Assembly: GCA_017645585.1 (NCBI GenBank)
Contig: JAGCOF010000019.1
Coordinates: forward strand, 1 to 63,808
Origin: Bacteroidales bacterium
GTDB lineage: Bacteria > Bacteroidota > Bacteroidia > Bacteroidales > P3
Reading direction: 5' to 3'
DNA: 63,808 nucleotides
Made by a program: the position numbers and the translations under genes. The notes beneath the pieces are model-generated. The model worked only from the letters and a program-made list of their open reading frames with translations. It did not search any database and was not told where the DNA came from. Shown piece after piece: positions 6,632 through 15,093 of the stretch (within the stretch, counting starts at the first letter, position 1; every line of letters starts with the position of its first letter).

Positions 6632-8425
6632 CTATTCCTTTGTCACCTTGTACAATTTGGGGAAATCGGTGTCTCCCTCTATCTTTTTGATGAGATCACG
6701 CAGGTCCTGCCTGAATATTCCTATCGACCAATGCGTCCTGTCCGTGATACGGAAGATGAAGTCAACATTACAAGGGTTCCATGAGGTTGTCTTGTTTCCC
6801 TTCGCTCCAAACGAAACACCCACCACGATGTTCTTCAACTGCTTGTTTGCATCAATCACCTGCGCCACCAACAACGTCTCTTTCAACGCATCCTTTCTTG
6901 ACTTATCACTCTTGTAAAGAAGCATTTTCTCCACATCTCTCTCAACACTTGCCTGTGAGAACATACCTTTGCTTTCGTTCAGCACCACGTCGATATTCGA
7001 CCCTTTCGGAGGCATTGCGATGACATCGGGATATTCACGTGGCTGTGCCTTACCCAATTCGGGTTCCGGCAACACAGCGCCGCTTCCCTGCGCCCCAGGA
7101 TAGGAAATCGACACTATCTTGAAACCGTTAGGCATCAACACTTTGTGCACAATGGTATAGGTCACCTCATCTTCGTCCACTTCGCCGGTCACTTTAACAA
7201 GAGGAGTTGGTGCCGTATAGTTCGCAAAACCAAAATGAGTTGCGTAAGCAGGAATAAAATCTAGGCTTTTGGTGTTGACCAAAGCACGTTTGTCCCATGT
7301 CAAGGTTATGCCGTTGTGATTGAACTTGATGCCGTCAAGGAAGTAGGCAAGCGTCATCACCACTTTGTTTTCGCGCAGTTCTTTGATATGCTTCTTCCAT
7401 ACAGGCAAGAAATCCACCGTTTCATTCAAGTTCCGAGCCTTTGCCGCTGCTTTCTTGAATTCGTCGGCAAGCCACGCTGTGGGACCTCCGTTGTCCATTT
7501 CCAAAGCTTTGGCAAGTTTCTGCTGCATAGACGACACCGAGGTCATATCCTCTTTCATCAGGCTGTTGCCACGCGGACGCACAAGCGCATACACACCATA
7601 TACCTTGCGTTTCTCTGAAAACAGAAAGGAAATAAAAGTCAAGATACCCCTGTCGGGGTCCATTGCATGACTGAAGCGGTTGATTTTCGCAGCCACCATA
7701 CCATCCTCAACAAAATAGCGCAACTTATTCTTGTTAGAGTCTCGACGGTGTTTCCATGTTTCCAATAACTCATCGGCACCTGTGGCAACATCGACACAAC
7801 TCCTGTACTCACGATAACAAGCCTCTTTCTTTAACTCTTTCAAGCTGCGAGAATACCACTCTTTGGCCGACTTGACAAAAGCCATTACCGCATATCGTAC
7901 AGTAGCGGAGAAGAGTGCAATTTCTGGCGGGCACGACGGGTAATTCTCATTCCTTTGCAGCGTGTAGCTGTTGCCCTGCACGGTCTCCCAATTGGCGATG
8001 ATGTAACCCTCGTATTTACGCTCGTCAATGAATATCTTCGGCGTACTGTATGGATTGTATACAGCACCGCCAAACACCTTTTCGGACTCCTTCTCACCCG
8101 ACAATTTCAAGTAATAGGCACCAGCCAGATGGGCCGCGATGGCGCCATAGGTGCGTTGCAACTCATGGTCCTCTGTAGTGACCGCCTCGGTAAACTCTAT
8201 TAGCACTAGCGGATATTCCTTTCCTCCATCAATGCCTGTAATCAGCGCGTCGGGAGTCGTCATGGTCAGCAGTGCCGCCACAGAGCCATCGTTGAGGTCG
8301 CTTGCCTTCTTTGGCCTGCGCACCATCACCACCTCTACCCCACTGCCTGCTGCCTTGTCCACTATCGGTTTAATGTAGTGAAGGCCCTGCTCGAGGCTTT
8401 CGTAGTATATCCGTATCTGCTTCAT
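6632..8425 (-). CDS. Putative type II restriction endonuclease
   Basis: A 597-residue soluble protein placed 4 bp after two DNA methyltransferase genes on the same strand, which is the main reason for this call. Two stretches could be the PD-(D/E)XK nuclease core: near the N-terminus, PDALITGIDGGKEYPLVLIE followed by FTEA (residues 58-81), and near the C-terminus, NIDVVLNESKG (477-487, with D479, E484 and K486). I cannot tell which is catalytic, and no precise endonuclease family was recognised. The rest is mixed alpha/beta without membrane segments. It ends in TAG. Base composition is less GC-rich than the surrounding chromosome, as expected for a horizontally acquired system. An accessory regulatory or specificity protein is an alternative. 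Confidence 0.6.
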   Translation of the reverse strand: MKQIRIYYESLEQGLHYIKPIVDKAAGSGVEVVMVRRPKKASDLNDGSVAALLTMTTPDALITGIDGGKEYPLVLIEFTEAVTTEDHELQRTYGAIAAHLAGAYYLKLSGEKESEKVFGGAVYNPYSTPKIFIDERKYEGYIIANWETVQGNSYTLQRNENYPSCPPEIALFSATVRYAVMAFVKSAKEWYSRSLKELKKEACYREYRSCVDVATGADELLETWKHRRDSNKNKLRYFVEDGMVAAKINRFSHAMDPDRGILTFISFLFSEKRKVYGVYALVRPRGNSLMKEDMTSVSSMQQKLAKALEMDNGGPTAWLADEFKKAAAKARNLNETVDFLPVWKKHIKELRENKVVMTLAYFLDGIKFNHNGITLTWDKRALVNTKSLDFIPAYATHFGFANYTAPTPLVKVTGEVDEDEVTYTIVHKVLMPNGFKIVSISYPGAQGSGAVLPEPELGKAQPREYPDVIAMPPKGSNIDVVLNESKGMFSQASVERDVEKMLLYKSDKSRKDALKETLLVAQVIDANKQLKNIVVGVSFGAKGNKTTSWNPCNVDFIFRITDRTHWSIGIFRQDLRDLIKKIEGDTDFPKLYKVTKE

Positions 8426-8429
8426 GACA

Positions 8430-9554
8430 CTATTTCTTTAGTATTATCAGGTGTTCTTTCTTGTTTTTCTGCGTGAATGTGGGGTTGAACATCCGCGAGT
8501 GCTCTGCCAAATCGGAGGAAATAACATTGCACACCTCAAGACCCACCTCAGGCATGAAACCGCAAATCACCTCATCAATCTTAATCAATTCCTTTTTGAT
8601 GACACTGTCACCGATGACGATAAACGCCAACCCGCCCTGTTTCATCACACGATACATCTCACGGAAACACAGCATCAGGTCGGCAGTCCATTGGGTGGCG
8701 GGCTTCTTCAGGCTCGAGTATTCGCGCCGCGAACCTATCTCATTGTACTGCGCAAACTTGACGTCAATATCTAGCCAGCGCTTTCTGAACTTGTGATAGA
8801 GATAGTAGTCGTAGGTATTGGCATAGGGCGGCGACGTTATCACCAAGTCGATGCTCCCGTCGGCCAGCATGCTCAGGTTGCGACTGTCGGCATTGTACAG
8901 CGCCAGACTGCCCGTTTTCGACACCGCCTTTGAGTACTCAGCCACGCGGTCCAGATACTCATTGGCGCGGCCCACAAACTGCCGGAACGTAAAGTTGTCG
9001 GGGATATTCTTGTTCCTGGCAGCGAAGCGCGTGTCGCTCTCTTGGTTGGAGACCCTGACAATGATTGACGAGAGGGCTATCTTTAGAAAGTCACGCTCAT
9101 CCTCGTCTCCCACCGTGCCAATGAGATTGAGCAGATGCGTCAGCTCCTCGGCTACATTGTGCTGGAACCAATGCTCCAAGCCCTCTATCTGCTTGACCTC
9201 TATTGCAGGTCGATGTTTATTCCATGTCTCGGCCTCCGACTCCACTTTCGCCATGAACGCCCGCAGGTCACGAATGGCCGATGCCGGCAGCGGCGTTGCC
9301 TTCACCTTCGACAACAGCGTCGACAGCCCGTTGACATCCACACCCACAGCGTCGAACCCCAGCAAGCGCGCCTCCACCAACGTCGTGCCCGAGCCACAGA
9401 ACGGGTCCAGCACGGTCATGCCTGCGCTACCGTATTTTTCCAGAATGACACGCGGCAACTGCGGCGGAAACTTGGCCGGATAGGGATGCAGCGAATGGGT
9501 CAGATAGGTGGTGTCGGCTCCGCTGAAGTCAAAGTCAATGGAGTAGTCGCTCAT
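8430..9554 (-). CDS. DNA methyltransferase, SPPY type (first of two)
   Basis: A 374-residue N4-cytosine/N6-adenine DNA methyltransferase. The N-terminal LTHSLHPYPAKFPPQLP (residues 18-34) is typical of this group. The SAM-binding motif VLDPFCGSGTTLVEA is at 48-62 and the catalytic motif ITSPPYANTYDY at 239-250. The long insert between them, about 175 residues, probably holds the target-recognition region (alpha-class order). TSPPY rather than DPPY favours N4-cytosine, but this is not decisive. Its ATG overlaps the stop of the second methyltransferase by 4 bases and it lies directly before the putative endonuclease gene. It ends in TAG. Confidence 0.9.
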   Translation of the reverse strand: MSDYSIDFDFSGADTTYLTHSLHPYPAKFPPQLPRVILEKYGSAGMTVLDPFCGSGTTLVEARLLGFDAVGVDVNGLSTLLSKVKATPLPASAIRDLRAFMAKVESEAETWNKHRPAIEVKQIEGLEHWFQHNVAEELTHLLNLIGTVGDEDERDFLKIALSSIIVRVSNQESDTRFAARNKNIPDNFTFRQFVGRANEYLDRVAEYSKAVSKTGSLALYNADSRNLSMLADGSIDLVITSPPYANTYDYYLYHKFRKRWLDIDVKFAQYNEIGSRREYSSLKKPATQWTADLMLCFREMYRVMKQGGLAFIVIGDSVIKKELIKIDEVICGFMPEVGLEVCNVISSDLAEHSRMFNPTFTQKNKKEHLIILKK

Positions 9555-10534
9555 TTCGCCCTCTTCCTAAATACAACGATAAACGAACAGTTCTGATTAG
9601 TATAGAGTACGCTCGGGTAGCCCAGCAGCACCAAACGCCGCTGTCCGGTCTGGTCCCAGACAATCAAGTCGTGGTACATCCAACCCACCTCCTCGCCGGC
9701 ACGCGCCAGGTCAGAGTGGAAAGGCACATAGGGCACCTTGTTCTTGGTGTCGCGATAGTCCTTCACCACCCAGGCCGAATAGCCGCCCGGCCTGGTAATC
9801 TTCAGATTGTCGGCCAGCACACCCTTGATCTGCTCCAGAAACTCGGGGTACGGCAGGTTGCCGAAATCGTTCTCCGCCTCGCTGTACTGCTTCACCGTGC
9901 TGTTGTTCTCATAGCGTATGACCGACGTCTTGTGCGTCGTCGAGCGGTCCTTCAGCGAGCGCTGGATAAAGTTCGCATAGGGCGGCGAGGTGACCGTGAG
10001 CTGTATCTTTTCCTCCCTGACATGCTGCAACATATTGCGACAGTCGTCGTTCACCACCTTGTAGTACATCTCCGACGAGAACAGCCCCACCTCCTCGTTG
10101 ATCCAATCGTTGGCGATGGAGGCAAACTTCGGGTTGAGCTCGATACCAATGGCGTGACGCTTCAGATTGTGCGCGGCGATGGCGGTCGAGCCGATGCCCA
10201 TAAACGGGTCAAACACCGCGTCGCCCTCCTTCGAGTACATCTTGATCAGTCGCTCAGCCAACTTAACAGGGAACACGGCCCCGTGCTCCTTTTGGTGCTC
10301 GTTGCGCGGAGAGGAAAGGTCGTTCCACACAGGGTTGAACAGGTCCTCCTCCGTGATGACATTCTTCGACAGCAGGGCCCACTCCGTCGGTGTCAGGTCG
10401 TTAAACCCGACTTTTTTCTTCTCCGCTTCCCTCACCACCTCGCGTCTCGTCACATACGCCAGCACAGGCTCCTCCACCTTGGTGCTGAAGGTTTCTTCAT
10501 TAGTATTATATGGGACAGGCTTTTTCCTTGGCAT
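9551..10534 (-). CDS. DNA methyltransferase, SPPY type (second of two)
   Basis: A 327-residue DNA methyltransferase and first gene of the operon. The SAM motif AVFDPFMGIGSTAIAAHNL is at 106-124 and the catalytic VTSPPYANFIQRSLKDRS at 181-198. The spacing between them is only about 70 residues, so target recognition probably lies in the C-terminal half, unlike its neighbour. The N-terminal 85 residues include FNDLTPTEWALLSKNVITEE and NPVWNDLSSPRNEHQKEHGA, seen in SPPY enzymes of type II systems. Two non-identical methyltransferases beside one endonuclease suggest an asymmetric recognition site with one enzyme per strand. The promoter is at 10555-10584. Confidence 0.9.
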   Translation of the reverse strand: MPRKKPVPYNTNEETFSTKVEEPVLAYVTRREVVREAEKKKVGFNDLTPTEWALLSKNVITEEDLFNPVWNDLSSPRNEHQKEHGAVFPVKLAERLIKMYSKEGDAVFDPFMGIGSTAIAAHNLKRHAIGIELNPKFASIANDWINEEVGLFSSEMYYKVVNDDCRNMLQHVREEKIQLTVTSPPYANFIQRSLKDRSTTHKTSVIRYENNSTVKQYSEAENDFGNLPYPEFLEQIKGVLADNLKITRPGGYSAWVVKDYRDTKNKVPYVPFHSDLARAGEEVGWMYHDLIVWDQTGQRRLVLLGYPSVLYTNQNCSFIVVFRKRAK

Positions 10535-10554
10535 CGTATATAAAATTGAAAATG

Positions 10555-10584
10555 CAAAGATACGGATTTTTTTTCAAACAGCAA
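10555..10584 (-). promoter_or_regulatory. Promoter of the restriction-modification operon
   Basis: On the minus strand TATCTTTG (10555-10562) is preceded by TTG (10582-10584) at exactly 19 bases, a full match to the Bacteroidota consensus. It is about 20 bp before the first methyltransferase ATG, so the 5' leader is very short. Confidence 0.8.
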
Positions 10585-10685
10585 AAACAATTTCTCCCGC
10601 TTCGCGTAATTCATTTATCCAAAAGATAGATTTATAGATTATGCCGCAGGCGGGAGATAAATTAGGTCGTGCACGATATAAATGG

Positions 10686-10713
10686 GTAGTCGGTGGTCGG
10701 TAGTCGGTGGTCA
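10686..10713. repeat. Period-7 intergenic repeat
   Basis: Four 7-bp units alternate GTAGTCG and GTGGTCG (last copy GTGGTCA). The complement matches the ACCAC/CGACTAC units of the array upstream of mraZ at 27188-27243, so the same unit occurs at two distant places. Confidence 0.75.
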
Positions 10714-10847
10714 GTTCGACCGCCAACCTACCCCCAGAAAGCCTCTTTGTCGGATAAAAACAGGCAAAGGCAGTAATCAACGCCACTAACAATCATATTA
10801 TAAGCTAATTAAATACCATTTTACCATCCATATCACTACTGACCCCC

Positions 10848-10925
10848 TCCGACTCTGGTCCGACTCATGTCCGAGTCAAGTCCGACTGATGTCCGACCGC
10901 AGTCGGACAAAACACGGTGTTGATA
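10848..10925. repeat. Period-11 intergenic repeat
   Basis: Units of 11 bp with the core TCCGACTNATG repeat and then switch into inverted units (TCGGACAAAAC, ACGGTGTTGAT). Nearly the same array occurs between ftsW and murG (18413-18512), including the same switch to inverted units. Confidence 0.75.
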
Positions 10926-10960
10926 CGGTGCAGATACGGATATATCGTGCACGATATAAA

Positions 10961-11881
10961 TTACTTTTTGCGGCTGTTGGTGAGGACCACGAGGGTGACG
11001 GCGGCGAGGATAAGAAGGATGCCGACCAGGAGGCGCGGGCCGAAGGGCTCGCCGAAGAGAAAGATGCCTATCAGCACCGCTGTGGTGGGCTCGAGGGCGC
11101 CGAGGATGGCGGTGGGGGTGCTGCCCAGGTACTTGGCGGCATAAACCATCATGACCAACGCCATGATGGCAGGCACCACCGCCAACCAACCGACCCACAG
11201 CCAGGCACGCGGCGTGGGCGGCAGCATGAGCGGCTGGCCGCTCAACAGGGCAAAGAGGGCCATGCCGACGGCACAGCAGAAGAGGACAAAGAAGTTGATT
11301 TTGAAGCTCGACATCTGCAGCGGGCTTTTGTCGACCACGATGATATAGAGCGCGTAGGTGAGCGCCGACACGAGCACCAGCACCACGCCCAGCATGCTCA
11401 GCGTGCCGCCCGTGTCACCCCAATAGAGCAACAACACGCCGGCCAGCGAGAGCAACAGCGCCACCACCATGCCCCACCGCAGCCGCTCGCGGAAGAAGAG
11501 GACCATGATGGCGGCCGTCATGACGGGATAGGTGAAGAGGATAGTAGAGGCGACGCCGGCGGGCATGTAGTGGAAGCTGAGGTAGAGGGTCAGCGAGGAG
11601 CCTATGAAGAGCAAGCCGAGGGTGAGAAGGGTGCGCAGCTCGCGCCCCGTGACCCGCAGGCTCTCCCGATGGCTGAGGGCCTTCACAGCCATCACAGCGG
11701 CGATGATGACCCATGCCAAGCCGAAGCGATAAAACAACACCGAGGGGGTATTCATCCCCTCGGCGTATAGGTTGAGGGCTCCCAGCGGATTGGTGCCGTA
11801 GCAGACGGCGGCACCAATGGCGCAAAGGATGCCAACTACAAGTTTCGAGTTGTGAGTTTTAAGGTTTGAGTTAAGTTTCAA
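10961..11881 (-). CDS. EamA/DMT-family transporter
   Basis: A 306-residue inner-membrane protein with ten predicted helices arranged as two EamA repeats (about residues 17-150 and 165-300). Typical motifs are AAVCYGTNPLG in the first repeat and AAKYLGSTPTAILGALEPTTAVLIG in the second. The family exports small metabolites such as amino acids or nucleosides; the substrate is not predictable here. The first 15 residues (MKLNSNLKTHNSKLV) are coded by the period-7 repeat at 11838-11911, so the native start may have been further in, at VGILCAIGAAV. Located after ftsZ on the same strand, probably as a separate unit. Confidence 0.85.
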   Translation of the reverse strand: MKLNSNLKTHNSKLVVGILCAIGAAVCYGTNPLGALNLYAEGMNTPSVLFYRFGLAWVIIAAVMAVKALSHRESLRVTGRELRTLLTLGLLFIGSSLTLYLSFHYMPAGVASTILFTYPVMTAAIMVLFFRERLRWGMVVALLLSLAGVLLLYWGDTGGTLSMLGVVLVLVSALTYALYIIVVDKSPLQMSSFKINFFVLFCCAVGMALFALLSGQPLMLPPTPRAWLWVGWLAVVPAIMALVMMVYAAKYLGSTPTAILGALEPTTAVLIGIFLFGEPFGPRLLVGILLILAAVTLVVLTNSRKK

Positions 11882-11911
11882 TCACTTAAAACTTAAAGCT
11901 TAACACTTGAC
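11838..11911 (-). repeat. Period-7 repeat spanning the EamA start codon
   Basis: About ten degenerate 7-bp units (on the plus strand GTTTCGA, GTTGTGA, GTTTTAA, GGTTTGA and then ACTTAAA, ACTTAAA, GCTTAAC, ACTTGAC) run from 5 bp after the ftsZ stop through the EamA ATG and codons 1-15. Confidence 0.75.
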
Positions 11912-11915
11912 ACAA

Positions 11916-13541
11916 TCAGTCGGCCTGGTCGCGGAAGTAGGGGTTCTGCACCATGCGGCCGTCGGGACGCAGAGTGGTGGTGGAAGACTCGCGCATGGCG
12001 GAGCTGCGGCCTTCGAAGAGTGCATCTTCGGCAATCTGGCTGGTGGACATACCCTGCACGATGTCGGCACCGTTGGCGCTGTTGCGCAGCAGTTCGTGGA
12101 TGTGTTTGATGCGGTCGGCTACGGTGGTGAGGTCGTTGTCGTTGCGGAAGGCGCTCTTGTAGACAGGTTCGGCGGGTTTCACCTCGACCTGCGGGGCGGG
12201 TTTCACTTCGGCCACGGGCTCGGCCACACGAGCTTCGGCAGCGTCCACCAGGTGGATATCCTCGACCAGGAGGTCCACCTCGGGAACGACGGGCTCCACC
12301 TGGGCTTCGGCCGTCTCGCGTGCCACCTCGAGCGTGGGCTCTTCGTCGAGCACAAAGACGTGCTTCTCGGCAGCGGGCTTGGGGGCGGCGACAACGTCTT
12401 CAATCACGAGGGGGGCGGGTTCGTCGCGGTGGATGAGCTCCATGCCCTCCTCGTCGACTTTCTGCTCCACAACGGGCTTGGCCTCTTCGACAGGCAGCTC
12501 GGGTGCGAGCTTGAACACCTTGGGTTCCTCGGGTTCGACGCGCGATTTCTCGAAGCCGGTAGCGATGAGGATCACCTTGAGCTCGTCGCCGAGCGAGTCG
12601 TCGGCACCGGCACCCCAGATGACGTCGGCGCTGCCACCTGTACGCTCGATGACGAAGTCGGTGATTTCCGTCTGCTCGTCGATGGTCATCTCGTGCTCGC
12701 GGGAGTAGGAGAAGTAGAGCAGCACGTTCTTGGCGCCGTTGATGTCGCTGTCGTCGAGCAGCACGGAGGTGGTGGCGGCGGTGATGGCCTCGAGGGCGCG
12801 GTTCTCGCCGCTGCCGCTACCGGTACCCATCAGGGCGGTGCCGCTGTGCTCCATGACGGTGTTGACATCCTGGAAGTCGCGGTTGACGTAGGCGTTCTTG
12901 GTGATGATTTCGGCGATACCCTTGGCGGCGGTGAGCAGCACGTCGTCGGCCATGCCGAAGGCTTCGCTGATGCGCATGTTGCCGAAGGAACGCAGTTTGT
13001 CATTGTTGATGACGATGATGGAGTCGACATGCTTGCGGAGCTCCTCGATGCCGGCCTCGGCCTGAGCGCGGCGGCGCTGACCCTCGAAGCTGAAGGGGCG
13101 CGTGACGATGGCCACAACGAGAATCTTCTTGTTCTCGTCGTTCTCGAGGTCGATGCTCTTGGCTATCTCGGCAATGACGGGGGCCGCACCAGTGCCGGTA
13201 CCACCGCCCATACCGGCGGTGATGAAGAGCATCTGGGTGTTGTGGGAGATAGCCTCGCGGATGTCGTCGGCTTTCTTCTCGGCTGCCTCGCGGGCACGTT
13301 CGGGCTTGTTGCCGGCACCCAAACCGAGGTCGCCCAGCGGTATCTTGTTGGGCACGGGCGAAGCGTTGAGGGCCTTCATATCGGTGTTGCAGACGATGAA
13401 GTCTACTCCCTCGATGCCTTTGTCGTACATGTGGTTCACAGCGTTGCCGCCGCCGCCGCCGACACCGATAACTTTGATGTAGGACGACTGCCCTTTGGGC
13501 GAATCAAAGGTGAAAAAAGTCGAATTTGCGGTTTCTTCCAT
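11916..13541 (-). CDS. ftsZ: Cell division protein FtsZ
   Basis: A 541-residue tubulin-like GTPase that forms the Z ring. The globular domain spans about residues 18-330: IKVIGVGGGGGNAVNHM (22-38), the GTP-binding signature GGGTGTGAAP (112-121), NNDKLR and the T7 synergy loop region (DVNTVMEHSGTALMG). Residues about 335-500 are a long, acidic, low-complexity linker rich in E, V, P and A, which makes this longer than the usual 380-450 residues. It ends in QNPYFRDQAD, a weak counterpart of the conserved C-terminal peptide that binds FtsA. It is the last gene of the dcw cluster, 138 bp after ftsA. Confidence 0.97.
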   Translation of the reverse strand: MEETANSTFFTFDSPKGQSSYIKVIGVGGGGGNAVNHMYDKGIEGVDFIVCNTDMKALNASPVPNKIPLGDLGLGAGNKPERAREAAEKKADDIREAISHNTQMLFITAGMGGGTGTGAAPVIAEIAKSIDLENDENKKILVVAIVTRPFSFEGQRRRAQAEAGIEELRKHVDSIIVINNDKLRSFGNMRISEAFGMADDVLLTAAKGIAEIITKNAYVNRDFQDVNTVMEHSGTALMGTGSGSGENRALEAITAATTSVLLDDSDINGAKNVLLYFSYSREHEMTIDEQTEITDFVIERTGGSADVIWGAGADDSLGDELKVILIATGFEKSRVEPEEPKVFKLAPELPVEEAKPVVEQKVDEEGMELIHRDEPAPLVIEDVVAAPKPAAEKHVFVLDEEPTLEVARETAEAQVEPVVPEVDLLVEDIHLVDAAEARVAEPVAEVKPAPQVEVKPAEPVYKSAFRNDNDLTTVADRIKHIHELLRNSANGADIVQGMSTSQIAEDALFEGRSSAMRESSTTTLRPDGRMVQNPYFRDQAD

Positions 13542-13679
13542 TGTGCTTGTATATTTCTATCTTACTGATAAAGATGTCGTTAAACTATTTATGCCTATTG
13601 TATTCGGTAGCGTAAAATTACTAATAAAATCGCGTATACGAGCCCTCGTTACCAATTAGTTATCAACAATATGTGTTTA

Positions 13680-15074
13680 TTACTCATCAATACCCTCATT
13701 GAAGACCTTGTTGAAGAAGCGCGAAACGGCGTTGCCAAAGGTCTCGTCCTTGGGGTGTTTGGGCTTTTTCTCGTCTTTGGGTTCCGGCTTCTCCACCTTG
13801 GTTTCAGGCTTGGGTTCAGGTATATCGCTGAGGTCGGCGAAGATGTCGACGTGTTCCGATTTGCGCTTCGTCTTGATGCCGGTGGCGACCTCTTCGTCGT
13901 CGGCATTGCGCTCAGCTTGTTCAAGGCCGAAGAGCACCAGGCCGATACCGGTGGCATACATGGGGTGCATGAGCTCCTTGTAGCTGACGCTGTCGGGTTC
14001 GAGGTGCTCGTTGGGGATGCCGATGCGGGTGTCGGTGGTGGTGATGAGCTCGCAAAGGTCCTTGATGTTCTTCAGCTGTGCACCACCGCCGGTGAGGACG
14101 ACGCCGGCGATGAGCTTTTTGGCGAAGCCGGAGAGCTTGATTTCGTAATCCACCTGCTCCATAATCATCTTGGTGCGGGCGTTGATGATGCCGGCAAGGG
14201 TTTTGACATAGATCTCGCGCGGAGCCTGGCTGCGGATGCCGGGGATGGAGATGACGTCGTTTTCGCTGACGGCTTGCACGAGGCAGGAACCGAACTTCAC
14301 CTTGAGGCTTTCGGCCTGTTTCTTCAGGATGTTGCAGCCCTCGCGGATGTCGTTGGTGATGGCGTTGCCGGCCAACGGCAGCACGGAGGTGTGGCGGATG
14401 ATGCCGTCGTGGAAGATGGCGATGTCGGTAGTGCCGCCACCGATGTCGACCATAGCCACACCGGCGTCGCGGTCGCTGTCGTCGAGGACAGCCTTGGCCG
14501 ATGCCACAGGTTCGAGCACCACGCCTTTGATTTTGAGGCCGGCGCGCTGCACCGCCATCTTGATGGCTTGCAGGTTCTGCACATTGCCGGTCACCATGTG
14601 GAAGTCGGCCTTAAGCACCTTGCCGGCCACGCCCACGGGAGGAATATCGCGGCTCAGCGCCTCGTTGTCGACATAGTACTGCTGCGGGAAGATGTGGATA
14701 ATCTCCTCGCCGGGCTCAAGCATGGTGTTGTACTGTTCGTTGGTGAGACGATCCACATCCTCCTGCTCGATGAGCTCGTGGTCGGACGGAATCATCACAA
14801 CACCCTGGCTGGGGCGCGATTTGATGTGCTGACCGGCAATACCGACCCACACCTCTTCGACATCCACACCGGCTTGTTCCGAAGCCTCCTCGACGGCACG
14901 TCTGACCGACTCTGCCGCCTGGGTAATACCCTTCACCATGCCGTGTTCCACTCCGAGCGACTCAGTCTTGCCGAAGCCGAGGATTTTCACTCTGTCGTTC
15001 TCGCCGCGCACACCGATGAAGCACGCAATCTTCGTGGTACCGATGTCGAGGCCTACAATAATTTCTGTTCCCAT
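13680..15074 (-). CDS. ftsA: Cell division protein FtsA
   Basis: A 464-residue actin-like membrane tether of the Z ring. The start at 15074 was chosen because MGTEIIVGLDIGTTK places the phosphate-1 loop at the N-terminus as in the family; the frame is open another 33 codons upstream, into ftsQ. Visible motifs are DIGTTKIACFIG, VDIGGGTTDIAIF (phosphate-2) and VVLTGGGAQLKNI (adenosine). The C-terminal tail is charged (KPETKVEKPEPKDEKKPKHP) and ends in RFFNKVFNEGIDE, which could be the amphipathic membrane-targeting helix. It lies 19 bp downstream of ftsQ. Confidence 0.96.
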   Translation of the reverse strand: MGTEIIVGLDIGTTKIACFIGVRGENDRVKILGFGKTESLGVEHGMVKGITQAAESVRRAVEEASEQAGVDVEEVWVGIAGQHIKSRPSQGVVMIPSDHELIEQEDVDRLTNEQYNTMLEPGEEIIHIFPQQYYVDNEALSRDIPPVGVAGKVLKADFHMVTGNVQNLQAIKMAVQRAGLKIKGVVLEPVASAKAVLDDSDRDAGVAMVDIGGGTTDIAIFHDGIIRHTSVLPLAGNAITNDIREGCNILKKQAESLKVKFGSCLVQAVSENDVISIPGIRSQAPREIYVKTLAGIINARTKMIMEQVDYEIKLSGFAKKLIAGVVLTGGGAQLKNIKDLCELITTTDTRIGIPNEHLEPDSVSYKELMHPMYATGIGLVLFGLEQAERNADDEEVATGIKTKRKSEHVDIFADLSDIPEPKPETKVEKPEPKDEKKPKHPKDETFGNAVSRFFNKVFNEGIDE

Positions 15075-15093
15075 AGTTGTATGTTTTATTTTG

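Larger units (their letters stand above)
10585..10960. other. Spacer with paired palindromic boxes and repeats
   Basis: No gene is seen between the restriction-modification promoter and the end of the EamA gene. The spacer holds a 17-bp direct repeat (TCGTGCACGATATAAAT at 10667-10683 and 10945-10961). The second copy is the right part of a perfect 18-bp palindrome (10941-10958) just past the EamA stop. Between the copies are a period-7 repeat (10686-10713) and a period-11 repeat (10848-10925). Confidence 0.6.

Noticed and set aside
11907-13568. Long plus-strand open frame (553 codons) opposite ftsZ
   Set aside because: It is the antisense shadow of ftsZ, caused by high GC and codon bias; its product is a V/G/H-rich string with no motif.
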